Shown: positions 45,384 through 56,539 of the stretch, one piece after another
Layout of the letters: each line of letters begins with the position of its first letter
Position numbering within the stretch: the first letter of the stretch is position 1
From: Arcuatula senhousia
Lineage: Eukaryota; Mollusca; Bivalvia; Mytilida; Mytilidae
NCBI GenBank assembly: GCA_963971305.1
Contig: OZ020313.1
Span: 53,392,203 to 53,456,202 of the forward strand
Direction of reading: 5' to 3'
DNA: 64,000 bases
Made by a program: the position numbers and the translations under genes
The notes under the pieces: generated by a model
The model's database searches: none
Seen by the model: the letters and a program-made list of their open reading frames with translations, nothing else
Told to the model about the DNA's origin: nothing

Positions 45384-45560
45384 ATCAAGTCTAGTTTGCC
45401 CCAAGGATTACAACGTAGTAGCACAGACGGTCAGATCTAGGATTGAATGTTTGGCCCTGTGTCAGCAGGTCGGACAGGGTAGTTGTCAGGGGGTGTAGAT
45501 GGATTCGGCACAGACATGTGTCGTTAGCATCTCTATATATATAGTTAGCACCACAGTGGT
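45384..45560 (+). pseudogene. Broken copy of lectin exon 1 (PAN-like part)
   Basis: From AAGGATTACAACGTAGTAGC this matches 20290-20410 almost base for base, covering the cysteines ECLALCQQ and GSCQG. A CGTGG-to-TGTAG change creates a stop at 45496-45498. No signal-peptide segment is recognisable upstream, and similarity fades after the TGTGTCGTTAGC word. It belongs with the broken exons at 46455 and 55350 as a third lectin gene copy that has decayed. Confidence 0.82.
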
Positions 45561-45829
45561 AACTTAAGGTATCACAGTATACACGGTTATATCTACTGCC
45601 TAAACGGGTACATGTAGAGGACACTGACAATTTAGTCGATTTAAGTCACCCAAACCTTACTTATTGTTTAATTCCGTTCCTTATTCTTCTTGTTTAATTT
45701 TTCCTTTTATTCACAATGAACTTGTCCCGAAAAAACTAAACTGATTTAAGATACATCATGTAAGCTTGTCGAAATACTAGACCATCATTCAAATTATCAA
45801 ATCATTTCAAAATGGCGGTCGTTACTGAA

Positions 45830-46105
45830 TGAAGGTAATCATAAAATTACTGAACTGGGATGAATCGCGATCTCCAACGTCCAAGAAAAGACAAAACAAG
45901 AAAAAAAACACCGGATATCATCGCCATGGTTCTGACTTTGTTGACGCATTTTCTAAAAGAAATAGGGATGTGGCATAAAATCTTTCTCTTCCATCGCAAT
46001 AAATAGGTCCAGTTGTGAAAGAATACACAACACGACTGAGAGACGTGATAGGAATATTGAGGTGATCAAATCAAAACAAGTTCCGTCCATGAGGCTTACA
46101 GTTGC
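45830..46105. repeat. Dispersed repeat family D, copy 3
   Basis: It carries ATCGCCATGGTTCTGAC, a TTACTGAACTGGGATGAAT word and GTGATAGGAATATTGAGGTG, in the order seen at 260-540. It lies in intron 1 of the broken lectin copy. Confidence 0.6.
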
Positions 46106-46454
46106 TGCACCAAATTCATTATTGAAGTCAATGATTACGGAATTCGTTCTTCGGGTTTTCGTAACTAAATTGTTAAATACGACACCATTATATAACATGA
46201 TTTATTCAGTTGCTAATTTTAAATTGTAAACGAACATTAATTTACCAAAGAATAGCAATATTTCAGTTGCTGTACGTAATTAAAATAGAACATCATCTAT
46301 TAAAGCAAAACTAGTATTATAGGTTATTATATCAATTTGTTTTAACATCATTGAAACTTTAATCAACAAGTTTCGTTCTTTAGGGTTTCAGTAATTGTGC
46401 CAAACTGTAATAGAATACCATTGAATTGTATAACAAGTTTCTGGTGCCTTTCAG

Positions 46455-46650
46455 CTGCTGTATCCAACTGTAACAGGACGGACTATAGATATGACAGTGG
46501 GACCAATACATGTATGAGGCTTGTTTATACCCCTACGGTTGTTTTATGGTACATACCAGAGCTCTTTTTCAGGGGGGTTGGGGGTTGGTGCCGATCTTAA
46601 AAGTCTACACACCAAAGCCAAGTTTGATCTGATTACAGAGTACGGAAGCT
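46455..46650 (+). pseudogene. Broken copy of lectin exon 2
   Basis: After the acceptor CCTTTCAG the frame reads AVSNCNRTDYRYDSGTNTC. It loses register in a G-rich stretch (GGGGGGTTGGGGGTTGG) around 46570-46590. The end GADLKSLHTKAKFDLITEYG is in another frame. The exon is 196 nt, against 189 in the intact paralogue at 21164. Splice sites at both ends are kept (CAG at the start, GTAAGT at 46651). Confidence 0.82.
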
Positions 46651-48769
46651 GTAAGTTTTGTACCTATACATTAGTTTTTAGAATGGTGTGTGTTGATAAA
46701 CCCCAAATATCTATTGTTGAAATGCTATTGTTTGTACTGTATAGGCAATATGTATACGTAAGAAACTCAATGGCATAACCAAAAAAGGCTTCAAAAGCGG
46801 TCATTAATCAAAACGGTTATTAAATAACAAACATTGACGAATTACAATATTTCACGAATGAAATTTCAATAACGGTGTGGTAGAATAAAGCTGGGTTTTG
46901 CGTCGTTGGTGTATGCATTTAATTTATTTATTATTCAATTAAAATCTAGAGCTGATGGTTTTAATAAGTACACAAAGTTAGCTTTTCTGGTGGGAATAGG
47001 AGAAACATTGCATGCCTTCCTTTCAATTAATGAACAAGATGTAAAAATTGAATGTTTGGAAGTTTCCTTGACTTTGTGACAACAAATTTACGTAAAGAAA
47101 TCATCTTCTTGCTGTTAAAAAAAAATTAATTATAATTAAAAAACAAATAATGAGTTCTAATTTTATGAATCAATTGAAAATTTAACCCTCGAATGCAGAG
47201 TTTAATGTTTCATATTAATTGGTACTTAAAAGTTTTTCAGTGCAGCGTTTCTAATTATCTTTTTCGTTCTAATCGGTCTCTATTGTGTAAAGGTAGCAAA
47301 ACATTAGCAATTCTATCAATTTTCATAATAAATTGCGTAATTCACTTTCCACAAATTATTATGAATATAGTTTCTTATATGCTGCATCATAGATAACAAA
47401 GTTAAACATTTATTATGAGAGAGAATTAATAACCCATCAAACAAAAGCAACATTTACAAGAATCATTGAGAATGCGCACAAAACGGTATCCCGCTTCATA
47501 TTGAACTAGAACTTATATTACTTTATCGGTAATTAGTACATTTTTCCTTTGATGTGTACTGGCTGATGAAGTCTGTCTCACGAACAGGTGTGTATCACCG
47601 AAATTATTGGGTCAGAATAAAGAGAATATATGACTTTTTGATTTTAAGATCGACTTTATCACTTGTTTTTTTTGGTTCACCCTTCGGGTTCACCAAAACA
47701 AGTGATAAAATCGATCTCAAAATAAAAAAAGTCCTATATTCTATATTTACTTCATGCAAAATAAAAGGTTAATCACCAAACGGTTAAGGAAGAGTTGCGC
47801 TTAAATATGTGGCCAGACGGACAGACATGTGGAGTGATTGCTATTTACCCTGTATGTGTGGGGGATGGTGCATGTTGCTAATTACAGTTTGGTCGTAATA
47901 TTATGTTTCTTTCGTATGTTGGGTGTTCTTGTTTTGTTTTCATGCCTACCAGTTTTGTCTTGGCAGTCTCAGGGCGGGCTTAAAATATTCGATTGCCAAA
48001 TTGATTTGTCTTTGCTTCTTGATTATATGTTGACAGACGGAAAGACGGAAACAGACATACAGGGTAATTGCTTTTTTACCGCAAAACTTGGTGTGTAGGG
48101 GCTACATATCAATAAAGTAAAAGAGTTATTCACAATTAAAAGGAAATACAAGGGGTGCGACATTAGAGGTTTAATTCGCGGACAAATCAAAAGGGGAGAG
48201 CGAATTTGAAGATATGGAACTTTTTGTAATTTTCAAAGTTAAGTAAACTTAAAAATTTTCCATTTTCTATTAAGGAGATACCAACATGAAAGTTATAATA
48301 ATTATAAATCTTTTGGATTTTTTTATAATTGTGAGGATTCCCAAAAAGAGTATATTTAGCGAAAAAAAATCCATAGGTACATGCTTTAGTTTGTAAGATG
48401 TAAGCAGTTAAAGTTTTTGAGGGAGATACAATTTTTCGGCCCATTTCATAGGTGATTACGGTCATTTTCAAAAGAAAACAGGGGGTACATGGCATAATAA
48501 AATAACATATGTTTGAATGGATAAAGGATGAGAAACCCTAGATTTTTGTTGAAATAGGTATGTATCTCCTTAAGTCAAGTTTCAGCAAATAATTGCCATG
48601 GTTCATCTTATATAAATATATAGGCAATCAAATCATAGGTACACAAGCAATTTTAAGTAATTTAACGTTAAAAATTAAGGTTAAGATAGTTTTTATCGAG
48701 CTTTGATTGTTAATTCAACAATTCAACCGGAAAATTAACGTTAAAATGTTTTACATTAAATTAGTGTTA
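46651..48769. other. Intron-like gene-free region
   Basis: AT-rich and without a supported gene. It contains the hairpin at 47632-47733. Minus-strand frames around 48187-48495 are low-complexity. Confidence 0.5.
47632..47733. repeat. About 100-bp near-perfect hairpin
   Basis: GACTTTTTGATTTTAAGATC ... CTTTATCACTTG pairs with CAAGTGATAAAATCGATCTC ... AAAAAAGTC around a loop of about 20 bases containing CACCCTTCGGGTTCACC. It is either a very short MITE or a small-RNA-like precursor. Confidence 0.8.
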
Positions 48770-49130
48770 CATACAAAACGGACTATATTCCACGTGTTTA
48801 TATTTGTACTCCTCAGGCAAAATAGGTAAACTACAACTTAATCCCTATATTGAAATTTGCAACAATGGAAGATGATTACTGTGATCAGTAAAATTGATAT
48901 CTATACAGAGGAGATTAACTTGCTATGGGTATGAATTTTTTTGCTTGAAGGAAAAAACTCCTACACTGAAGGAAAAAAACTCCTTCACTGTAGGAAGAAA
49001 ACTCCTACTCTGAAGGAAGAAAATTCTTCATCAAAGATGATAATATGACCACCAATTGGATAGTTTCTTACTTTTTAAATCAAAATCTGTTTAATATAAT
49101 GTTACATTAAGGAAATAATTGTCTTTGTAT
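48770..49130 (+). repeat. Repeat X, copy 1, with AAAACTCCTACACTG-type short repeats
   Basis: Direct copy at about 52735-53105 and an inverted partial copy at 55165-55330. It contains TTTGCAACAATGGAAGATGA, TCTATACAGAGGAGATTAAC and four to five units of about 20 bp (GAAGGAAAAAACTCCTACACT). Copies 1 and 3 face each other, as terminal repeats would. Confidence 0.75.
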
Positions 49131-50449
49131 TTATATATCATTTACATTTTACACCACCAAAGACCATAGCATAGCATGTTAAAAAAGTGAATCTCAAATT
49201 GAAAAAAAAAAACAAAGCTATTACATGAAAAGATTTTTCTTTCTATGAAAATGCGAGTTTTTCTTTAAATTAAATGAAGAATAGAAAGGAAGTTCGAAGA
49301 TGACGATTTTAAAAATACATGTAAGCGAAACATTTTGATTTTACTGTATTTTTGTTTCAAAGATAATAATAGTTTATGCCGGAAAAGATTGTCTTTGTCT
49401 TTTTCATGGCTTTAAGCTTTAATTAACATATAATAGCATAACCTGAAAAAGTTATTAGAATTTGAAGAAAAACATATATTTATGATGAAGACCTCAAACA
49501 GAAGAGAATGAAGCTACCCTGCAAACATTTTTGATCTTATAATAACCAAAAAAAAAAAACAACTAAAGATTAAAAAAAGTTAAAAATCCAAAAAAAATAT
49601 AACATTCAGCTACTGCTCAGACAATCAGTTTACCCCACTACAACCAAAATTAAACTATGCAAACCTAAAATTATATAATTTCAGGTAAAAGAAAGTGAGT
49701 TATTTCGTGCAAATGTTATATTATATTTTATGTATTTTTTAATACACCTCAAGCACACTAGGTAAACGCTGTCCGCGAGAGAAATGATATTTCGCGTTTT
49801 TTCTGTACTGATATTTCATGTTGTCTTTTTTACTGGCATGGGTGGCTCATTAAACGTGTTATTTTCGTGAGTTTTTACCTTTTCAATTCTGCTTGTTGTA
49901 AAAATTTAACTCATCGAATATTTGTCTTGGACATATTTGGTTAATCTTTAAAAAATCCGCATAAAAAGAAAAGAAAAATAACCAATGAACCATAATTACT
50001 AGAAAAAAACAATGGAAACACAGTTATAACATATGAAAAATAAACGGGTTTGGAGGAAAAGCTAGTGTACATGCTTTTCGATAAAATCTTTAGTCAGTAT
50101 AATTCATAAAGTTAGAAATTAAATAGATTATTAACTGAAATTCAGCAATCTTAGAAATATTGACTGTACTGTTATTCTGTGTTCATGAAATGATTCTGTA
50201 CTGTTACTTCGTGTATTAATCTATCAACACTGTACTGTTATTTCGGGTATTAAAATATTTAAAAAATAGAATACAGATCCCTATTTGAAAATCAAGAGTT
50301 ATGTTAAATCCAAATCCAAAGTCATAAGTATTCAATCTAAAAGTATCGAAAACTATAAGGCTTGCATAAAAATAGTTCACCAGAAAATGTTAGGAGTCAG
50401 CCATATATAAAGCCATAATTATAGTTAAATCTATGTAATAAATAGTAAC

Positions 50450-50735
50450 CTACTAAGGGACCAATCATTTAACTTGAAGGGGGGCTTGGTTTTTTTCCCT
50501 AAAATATTCTGAAAATTATTTTTGATGAAAAAAAAAATTGCCAGCAGAGGGTAAGAAAAAAAAATATTCTGAAGAAGGATTTCTGCCATATAAAATAATG
50601 ATAAGAATAAAAAAAATATTTTGTCCCAACACCTTCGAAAAATAAATATGTTTTCTGTGCACTGCGCGGAAGAAATTTTTTCTGACCAAAACAAAAAATC
50701 AAGGCCCCCTCCAGTTAAAAGGTCCGTCCCTAACT
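50450..50735. repeat. Dispersed T-run-rich repeat, copy 2 (inverted to 1-212)
   Basis: It contains CAGCAGAGGGTAAGAAAAAA and CTTGAAGGGGGGCTTGG, the complements of landmarks at 1-212. Overlapping minus-strand frames are low-complexity. Confidence 0.6.
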
Positions 50736-50939
50736 AAATTAGCTCAATATTTCCCCATATTCTGAATAATTCGTTAGTTATAAGTTACGACGCGCAGCAT
50801 GATACAACCGTGTTGAACCCTGTACGGAAACCAAATGTCTGCAGATAATAACATCGCCATAATATTATACGACCACAATTTTAACGGTCCAATAAAATGC
50901 ATACAATATGTCTAAACATAGGTAATCTATCGATTACGA

Positions 50940-51245
50940 AGCTCACCATTCTTTAAGTGCATGGTAATCCATGCGGAAAATATAGGTCACAGTCAGTATC
51001 CGAAACATGCATTGTGCTAAGCATCAATAGGTGCACCTACCATAGAAATATCATTGACGTGGCACTTGTCAGTAAGCGGGAATGGACTTTAACCATTCTT
51101 CTGTAAGTGGTCATCCATGCGGAAAATATAGGTCACAACCAGCATTGTGCTAAGCATCACTAGGTGCTCCTACCATACTAATATCATTGATGTGGCACTT
51201 GTCAGTAAGCGTGTATGGATCTTAACTATTCTTCTGTAAGTGGGT
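50940..51245. repeat. Tandem pair, about 146-bp unit
   Basis: CATGCGGAAAATATAGGTCAC begins at about 50970 and again at about 51116. Both units contain GTGCTAAGCATCA and GTGGCACTTGTCAGTAAGCG. The same unit recurs at 56690-57010 and 57925-58200. Confidence 0.85.
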
Positions 51246-52734
51246 GCGGACACCGACGCCAACGCCGGGGGTATCACATAAGCCCCCCTCACTTTTGTGA
51301 GGTTAGCTAAAAATTGATAAAATTGAAGGCTCAGATTAGTGAATGGTGAGCACAAAAAGTATCCTGTATATATTCACTTTTGGTACAGCTTAATAGTAAT
51401 GTGTTTTGGAGACGAGGCGGTATTATGTATGATCTTTTAAATAAGTATTTTCACTAGAGGCATTTGTGCTCAAACTCGAGATCCTCACAGTTCCAGTTCC
51501 CGTCCGTAGCGGTCCATACCTTTTTTTGTCGGGAAGGATAAGACTACTGCGAAGGAGTTTGATATGTGTTAGGGACCTATGTGCTACATCTTGAGTCGAA
51601 CTCGCGCATTTGCATAAGCAGATTTCATACGTACAACATTAAATTCCCCAAAGAACAATGTTGAAGTACATGAAGGTAGAGCAAGAAATATTCTTAGGAG
51701 GGGGCAACCATTTGTCACTTATGAATGAATGGGGTTGGACATGAATTTCATTTTGTTTGTTTATGTACGTGAACGTAGTATTATTCATGGAATTGAGCTG
51801 AGAAGAAAGTACATAGAATATCAAAATATTATGTCGATTTTCCAAGTAGGTTTTTGGGGGATGGGGATGAGGTATAGATAAGATTGCAATGTTGTTTAAT
51901 TAAAAAAAAGTATTAATATCTATTTTGAAAAATGTAAACTGTTCGAATTGTTACATGATTGTGTAATTGCCTATCAAGTTGTAATATGACTGAATTGAGT
52001 AACAAGGGACTGTACCAAGTCGTGCTATGGATACTCCAACTCGCGGAAAACAGGAGGTAGTATATTGCCTTGCATGTACATATGAGAGATAGTCAATCTT
52101 TGAATTTCGAAGTCTGTTTTTGATATACGATTGAAATTTTCAAGAACACAGAATATCAGTACAGTTTAACAGTAAGATTTTGACAGGCATATCGGAACAG
52201 GAAATATCAGTACAGTAGGTTCTCTGTTACGAGCATTTTCTACGATTTATGATAAGGAAGAAGGGGTGTAAATGCATTTTGGGTAAATAGTAATCCTATT
52301 TTGAAGTGTTTTGAATCGCCGTTCATTTAAGATATTAGAAAAAAAGGTAAATTATCGCATTTTTTTTAAACCATACATCTGCTAAAAATATAAATATTGT
52401 TGAAAAGTACCAAATTATTTCATTAAAACTGCAAGGAGATGGAAATATATCTTTAAACAAAGACATATGGTAGGTATATACAATTCCATGCTTCATATAG
52501 TTACCATAAACACCGATTTTAATCCTGGTGTCCAATGTCAACAACAACCCGAAATATCCGTACAGTGAAAACGCGAAATATCTTTGCTCTCGCGGACAGC
52601 GTTTACCTAGTGTGTCAAGAAACAGACGAACATTTTAATGGAATCTACACTTAAGACAAAATACAAATAATGAAAAGCGCAAATCTGTATCCTTTAAGCT
52701 CTTACTGCTAATAAAGAATTATAATCCCCGTGTT

Positions 52735-53105
52735 TATATTGGTACTCCTTAATGAAATTAGGTAAACTACAACTTAATCCCTCTATTGAAATTTGCAACA
52801 ATGGAAGATGATTACCCTGATCAGTTAAATTGACATCTATACAGAGGAGATTAACTTGTTATGGGTATGAATTTTTTTGCTTGAAGGAAAAAAACTCCTA
52901 CACTAAGGAAAAAAACTCCTACACTGTAGGAAGAAAACTCCTACTCTGAAGGAAGAAAACTCCTACATCAAAGATGTTAATATGACCATCAATTTGATAG
53001 TTTTTTACTTTTCAAATCAAAATCTGTTTAATATAATGTTACACTAAGGACAAAATCTTTTTACTTATGCATCATTTACATTTTACACCATCACAGTCCG
53101 AAAAC
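52735..53105 (+). repeat. Repeat X, copy 2
   Basis: Direct copy of 48770-49130, including the short AAAACTCCTACACTG-type units, and more regular in those units than copy 1. Confidence 0.8.
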
Positions 53106-54829
53106 CGGTGGTATTTAAACAATAGAATGTGAGCTCTTCATCGGAAAAGATATGAAAGTCAATTCGAATGTTTATCCTGGTTGTCAAGTGAATCAAAAGT
53201 TCTTTTTAGTACAATTTTTTTTCCCAATTTTAAGTTATGCTGATAAAATAAACTTTTTTGAATTAAAAAGAGTTTTTAAAAGTAACAGATTGCATTTTAA
53301 TTTATGTTATTATGTGGATATTTATGAAATGCATACGGTGCAAACTGAAATGGATCGCACAACTTTAACTTTTATATAAAAAATTGAAAAAAATCACACT
53401 ATTTGTTTAAATGTATATCTTCCCATCTGCAAATTTTCAGACATGTACTGCAAGAGGTAAAGCCAAAATAAAATTAAGAAAAAGACCTATTTTTCTAGTC
53501 CGTCTTGACAACCTTCTTTTTAAAAGTACACGATTTACCTGTTGAATTCGATTATGTCATAGAACATGTTTACCTTTTTGACCGGTATCCGTACATTGGG
53601 ATCAACAGTATGTGAATTTGCATTGTATTGGAGTAAATGTCCAATTCAATATTCAGTCATCCGTTTTAAAAATAGGAATGCCTCCCATCTATCATGTTTA
53701 TATAATTTATTAAAGATAGAACTTGGTTGTGTCCCTTGAAAGTTTTTCATAGTTACACATTGAATTCAAATGGATCGTTATATGATAACAGTAAAATGTA
53801 ATTTTCAAACTAATATCTGTCGAAAGAAAATGTAATTACCTAACATTCCAACAAGTTTCGAAAATGTACTGCAGGTATTACGCCTTGTGTGATTTTTAAA
53901 GGTTGAGTTGACATTTTAATTTTTTCCAACGGCCAATAAGTTTCACTCGATTTGTTAAAATATGCACTTTTGTTGACCTTATAAACAACTGTTTACGCAA
54001 CAGAAAAGATTCGTTAATAACATAACATGTCCAACGTATATGATAGTAGTCAAATCCATGCGTAATAAATGAAAATTGAAGATTGTTTATATGCCGTCGC
54101 CATCGTTGTTGTCATCGTTAAAAATTTAAAAACACATTAGCAGTTTTCTGCAGGGGAGATAATTGAATACCACTAGATATTAGACTGATCAAAGGCCATA
54201 CCATTTGATTCACATAGAATTGAAAATACATGTATAACATGAAGCAAATATGGAAACCGCTTCTGCTCATATTTTATTTCCCGTAATGGGAAATTTCAAT
54301 CCTGATATGGGATATTGGCAAACACTTTTTTTCGGAAATGGAATATTTGATAAAAGATTGGGGGGGGGGGATATTGGTACCCCTTCTAAACGAGCCCAAA
54401 AACTATATATACAGATAGACACTTAAACAGTCAATGTAATCTAAAGTCATTCAACAGTATACTTTCGATAAGAATGACCTCGTTTATGACTAAAAATGTA
54501 TAAGAAATCTGAATAATCAGTAATATCAGATATTTCAGATATATCCGAGGACAAACTATGATGAATAGAGTTGTAAAAACCATAAAAAAATTGACTATTA
54601 AAGCATTTCATAAAAAAAAATATTTTTAATATGCTAAAAGTACTCTGATATAGAAAATAGTTTTTGATTACAAGTATTTCCTAAAAAAAACATGTAACCT
54701 ACTACAGGTAGTCTGTATAGCATTTCATTAGTTCAGTTCGTACTATTCATTTTCTACAGGTAAATTTTTCAAACAGGTAAAATTTTCATACAGGTAAATT
54801 TCTCTTTCCTAAAACAAGATAATCTTGTC
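53106..54829. other. Gene-free region
   Basis: AT-rich DNA with a ten-G run near 54361-54370. No gene or classified repeat was recognised. The 75-codon frame at 53152-53379 has no recognisable features. Confidence 0.5.
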
Positions 54830-55330
54830 TGTATAGCTGTTACTTTAACTGATCAAAGAGATCAAGTTCCATTGTTGCAAATTTCAACAGAGAGATTATT
54901 CTCAAGTTTACCAGAGTTCACCGGGGTCATGCAACCCAAGGTCGTGGATTGTTAGACTTTACTTGCTATAATAAACTCAAAACTGCAAAATAAGCAAGAT
55001 TTTTTCCAACAATTTCAAGTAGCAGTTACAGCAAACAAAGCTACAATGAAGACTATCATATTTGTATTGTACACTAATCTTCTTTCTATTGTAGACTAAT
55101 CTGACTTTTTAAATTGAAAATTCAACAGGTAATTTTTTCCTGTAGGTAAATTTCTCTTTCCAAGAACAAGTTAATCTCCTCTGTATAGATGTCAATTTTA
55201 CTGATCACAGAGATCATCTTCCATTGTTGCAAATTTCAATAGAAGGATTAAGTTGTAGTTTACCTAATTTCATTGAGGAGTACAAATATAACCACGTGGA
55301 TTATAGTCCATTTCTAGCTGTAATTTTAAT
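54830..55330 (-). repeat. Repeat X, copies 3 and 4 (inverted)
   Basis: Two successive inverted pieces, about 54830-54930 and 55165-55330. Both contain CATTGTTGCAAATTTCAA, and the second also CTCCTCTGTATAGATG and GGAGTACAAATATAACCACG. Confidence 0.7.
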
Positions 55331-55349
55331 TTAACGTTAAGACAAATTG

Positions 55350-55525
55350 CCTGAGTAGGTCTCATCCACGTGACTAAATGGAAGTGCGGTCAAGGATATC
55401 AATGCCATTATGGTGTGACGAAACCGATGTTCAACCATTTAAAAACCGGGACTCAGGGTCTGGCTAACTCTGTCAACATTGTATGGTGGAGCTTGTAGTG
55501 TCAGAGGATTGTTCTACTTAATTTC
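55350..55525 (+). pseudogene. Decayed copy of lectin last exon
   Basis: GACGAAACCGATGTTCAACC, followed by ATTTAAAAACCGGGACTCAG and GGAGCTTGTAGTGTCAGAGG, match exon 39620-39858 in order (DETDVQPF, then GACxxRGL). The WIG core and about 60 bases are lost or scrambled, and there are stops. It completes the third, dead lectin copy after 45384 and 46455. Confidence 0.78.
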
Positions 55526-55649
55526 TGAAATTTGTTTCCGGTGGGGCCATGGCATTTCTGATTATAAAAATATGTCGCCGCTCAGCATACATAAAGACAA
55601 AAAAATGTTCAGGTTCAATTACAATTATTTCCACGTGTAAATTACATAC

Positions 55650-56067
55650 CCGGGGGGGGTCACTCCATATATTTTTCCATATTTTTTTTTGGTATGGGTA
55701 AGCGGCTTGCACCCATGGACCCCACCCTTATCATATATTAGGACTTATCGCATATATTTTGCAGAAAATCATACTTTGCATATATTTGTGCAATGTAGTA
55801 TACCTTATAAATATTAGGATTTTCGATTCCAATATACATAGAACACCAGCTGATATAAAGTAATAAATAACATGTGGTTTGAGCCTTATAACTTAAAGGT
55901 GTCAAAAGCTAATTGGCATCTGATTTGGTCCTTTAAATCATATTTGTATCCTTATCGCATATTTCCATCTCAATTTCACGCCTTTTTCATATATTACCAA
56001 GCATGAAAAGGGAACCTATTCCAGCATCTCACCCCTATCTTATCTTATAATGGAAGTGACACCCCGG
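55650..56067. mobile_element. MITE with CCGGGG TIR and 10-bp target duplication
   Basis: Ends CCGGGG...TCACTCCATATA and its imperfect complement (TATAATGGAAGTGACACCCC, then GG). Flanks AATTACATAC (55640-55649) and ATTTACATAC (56068-56077) match at nine of ten bases. Internal CATATATT words repeat several times. A 9-11 bp target duplication points to the Mutator-like group. Confidence 0.7.
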
Positions 56068-56539
56068 ATTTACATACAATTGAATTCAACGTTAAACAAA
56101 CAGTTAACTTTAAGATCGCGTGAAAATATATTCATTTGATTTTTATATTTATTATACAGTATTTTGCCGTTGAAAACCTCGTATTCCCTATTGTCACCCT
56201 TATAGAAGCAAGATTTTTTTTTGGAGTCTAGAATAAATGGTCTATGACCCATGATATCAAAGAAGAAATCGGAAAGAAACCTATCAAACCTAAAATACTT
56301 TATAATGTTGCAAACTGTTTTACCATGTTAATGTTCTATTGATAAATAAAGGTAGCATTTTTTTTTTGAATCCGTGTTGTTTCCTTCCGATTCCATTTTC
56401 GTACTTAAAATCGAGTGTTAATGTTCTTCCTGCTTCGTTAATTACTGATTATTTGTCAGAGAGCATAAAAATCATCTAAGGTATAAATAAAAGGTAGAAG
56501 CAGGAATTACGTCCCTGCAGACCTATATCTAGGTATAGT
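56068..56539. other. Gene-free spacer
   Basis: AT-rich with no recognised gene or repeat. Confidence 0.5.

Larger units (their letters stand above)
49754..52614. mobile_element. 2.9-kb TIR element with subterminal repeats and TCAAG target duplication
   Basis: The left end CACACTAGGTAAACGCTGTC and about 70 bp beyond it are mirrored at the right end, which finishes GACAGCGTTTACCTAGTGTG. TCAAG flanks both sides (49749-49753 and 52615-52619). The word CTGTACTGTTATTTC and variants occur at about 49803, 50165, 50196 and 50229, and inverted near 52147, 52200 and 52550. These look like subterminal transposase-binding repeats. No transposase frame was found. It carries repeat R1 (50450-50735) and a tandem pair (50940-51245). 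It sits in the last intron of the broken lectin copy. The superfamily is undetermined. Confidence 0.8.

Noticed and set aside
50431..50702. Minus-strand 87- and 67-codon frames
   Set aside because: They fall in the T-run-rich dispersed repeat that is also at 1-212, and the frames are not shared by that copy.
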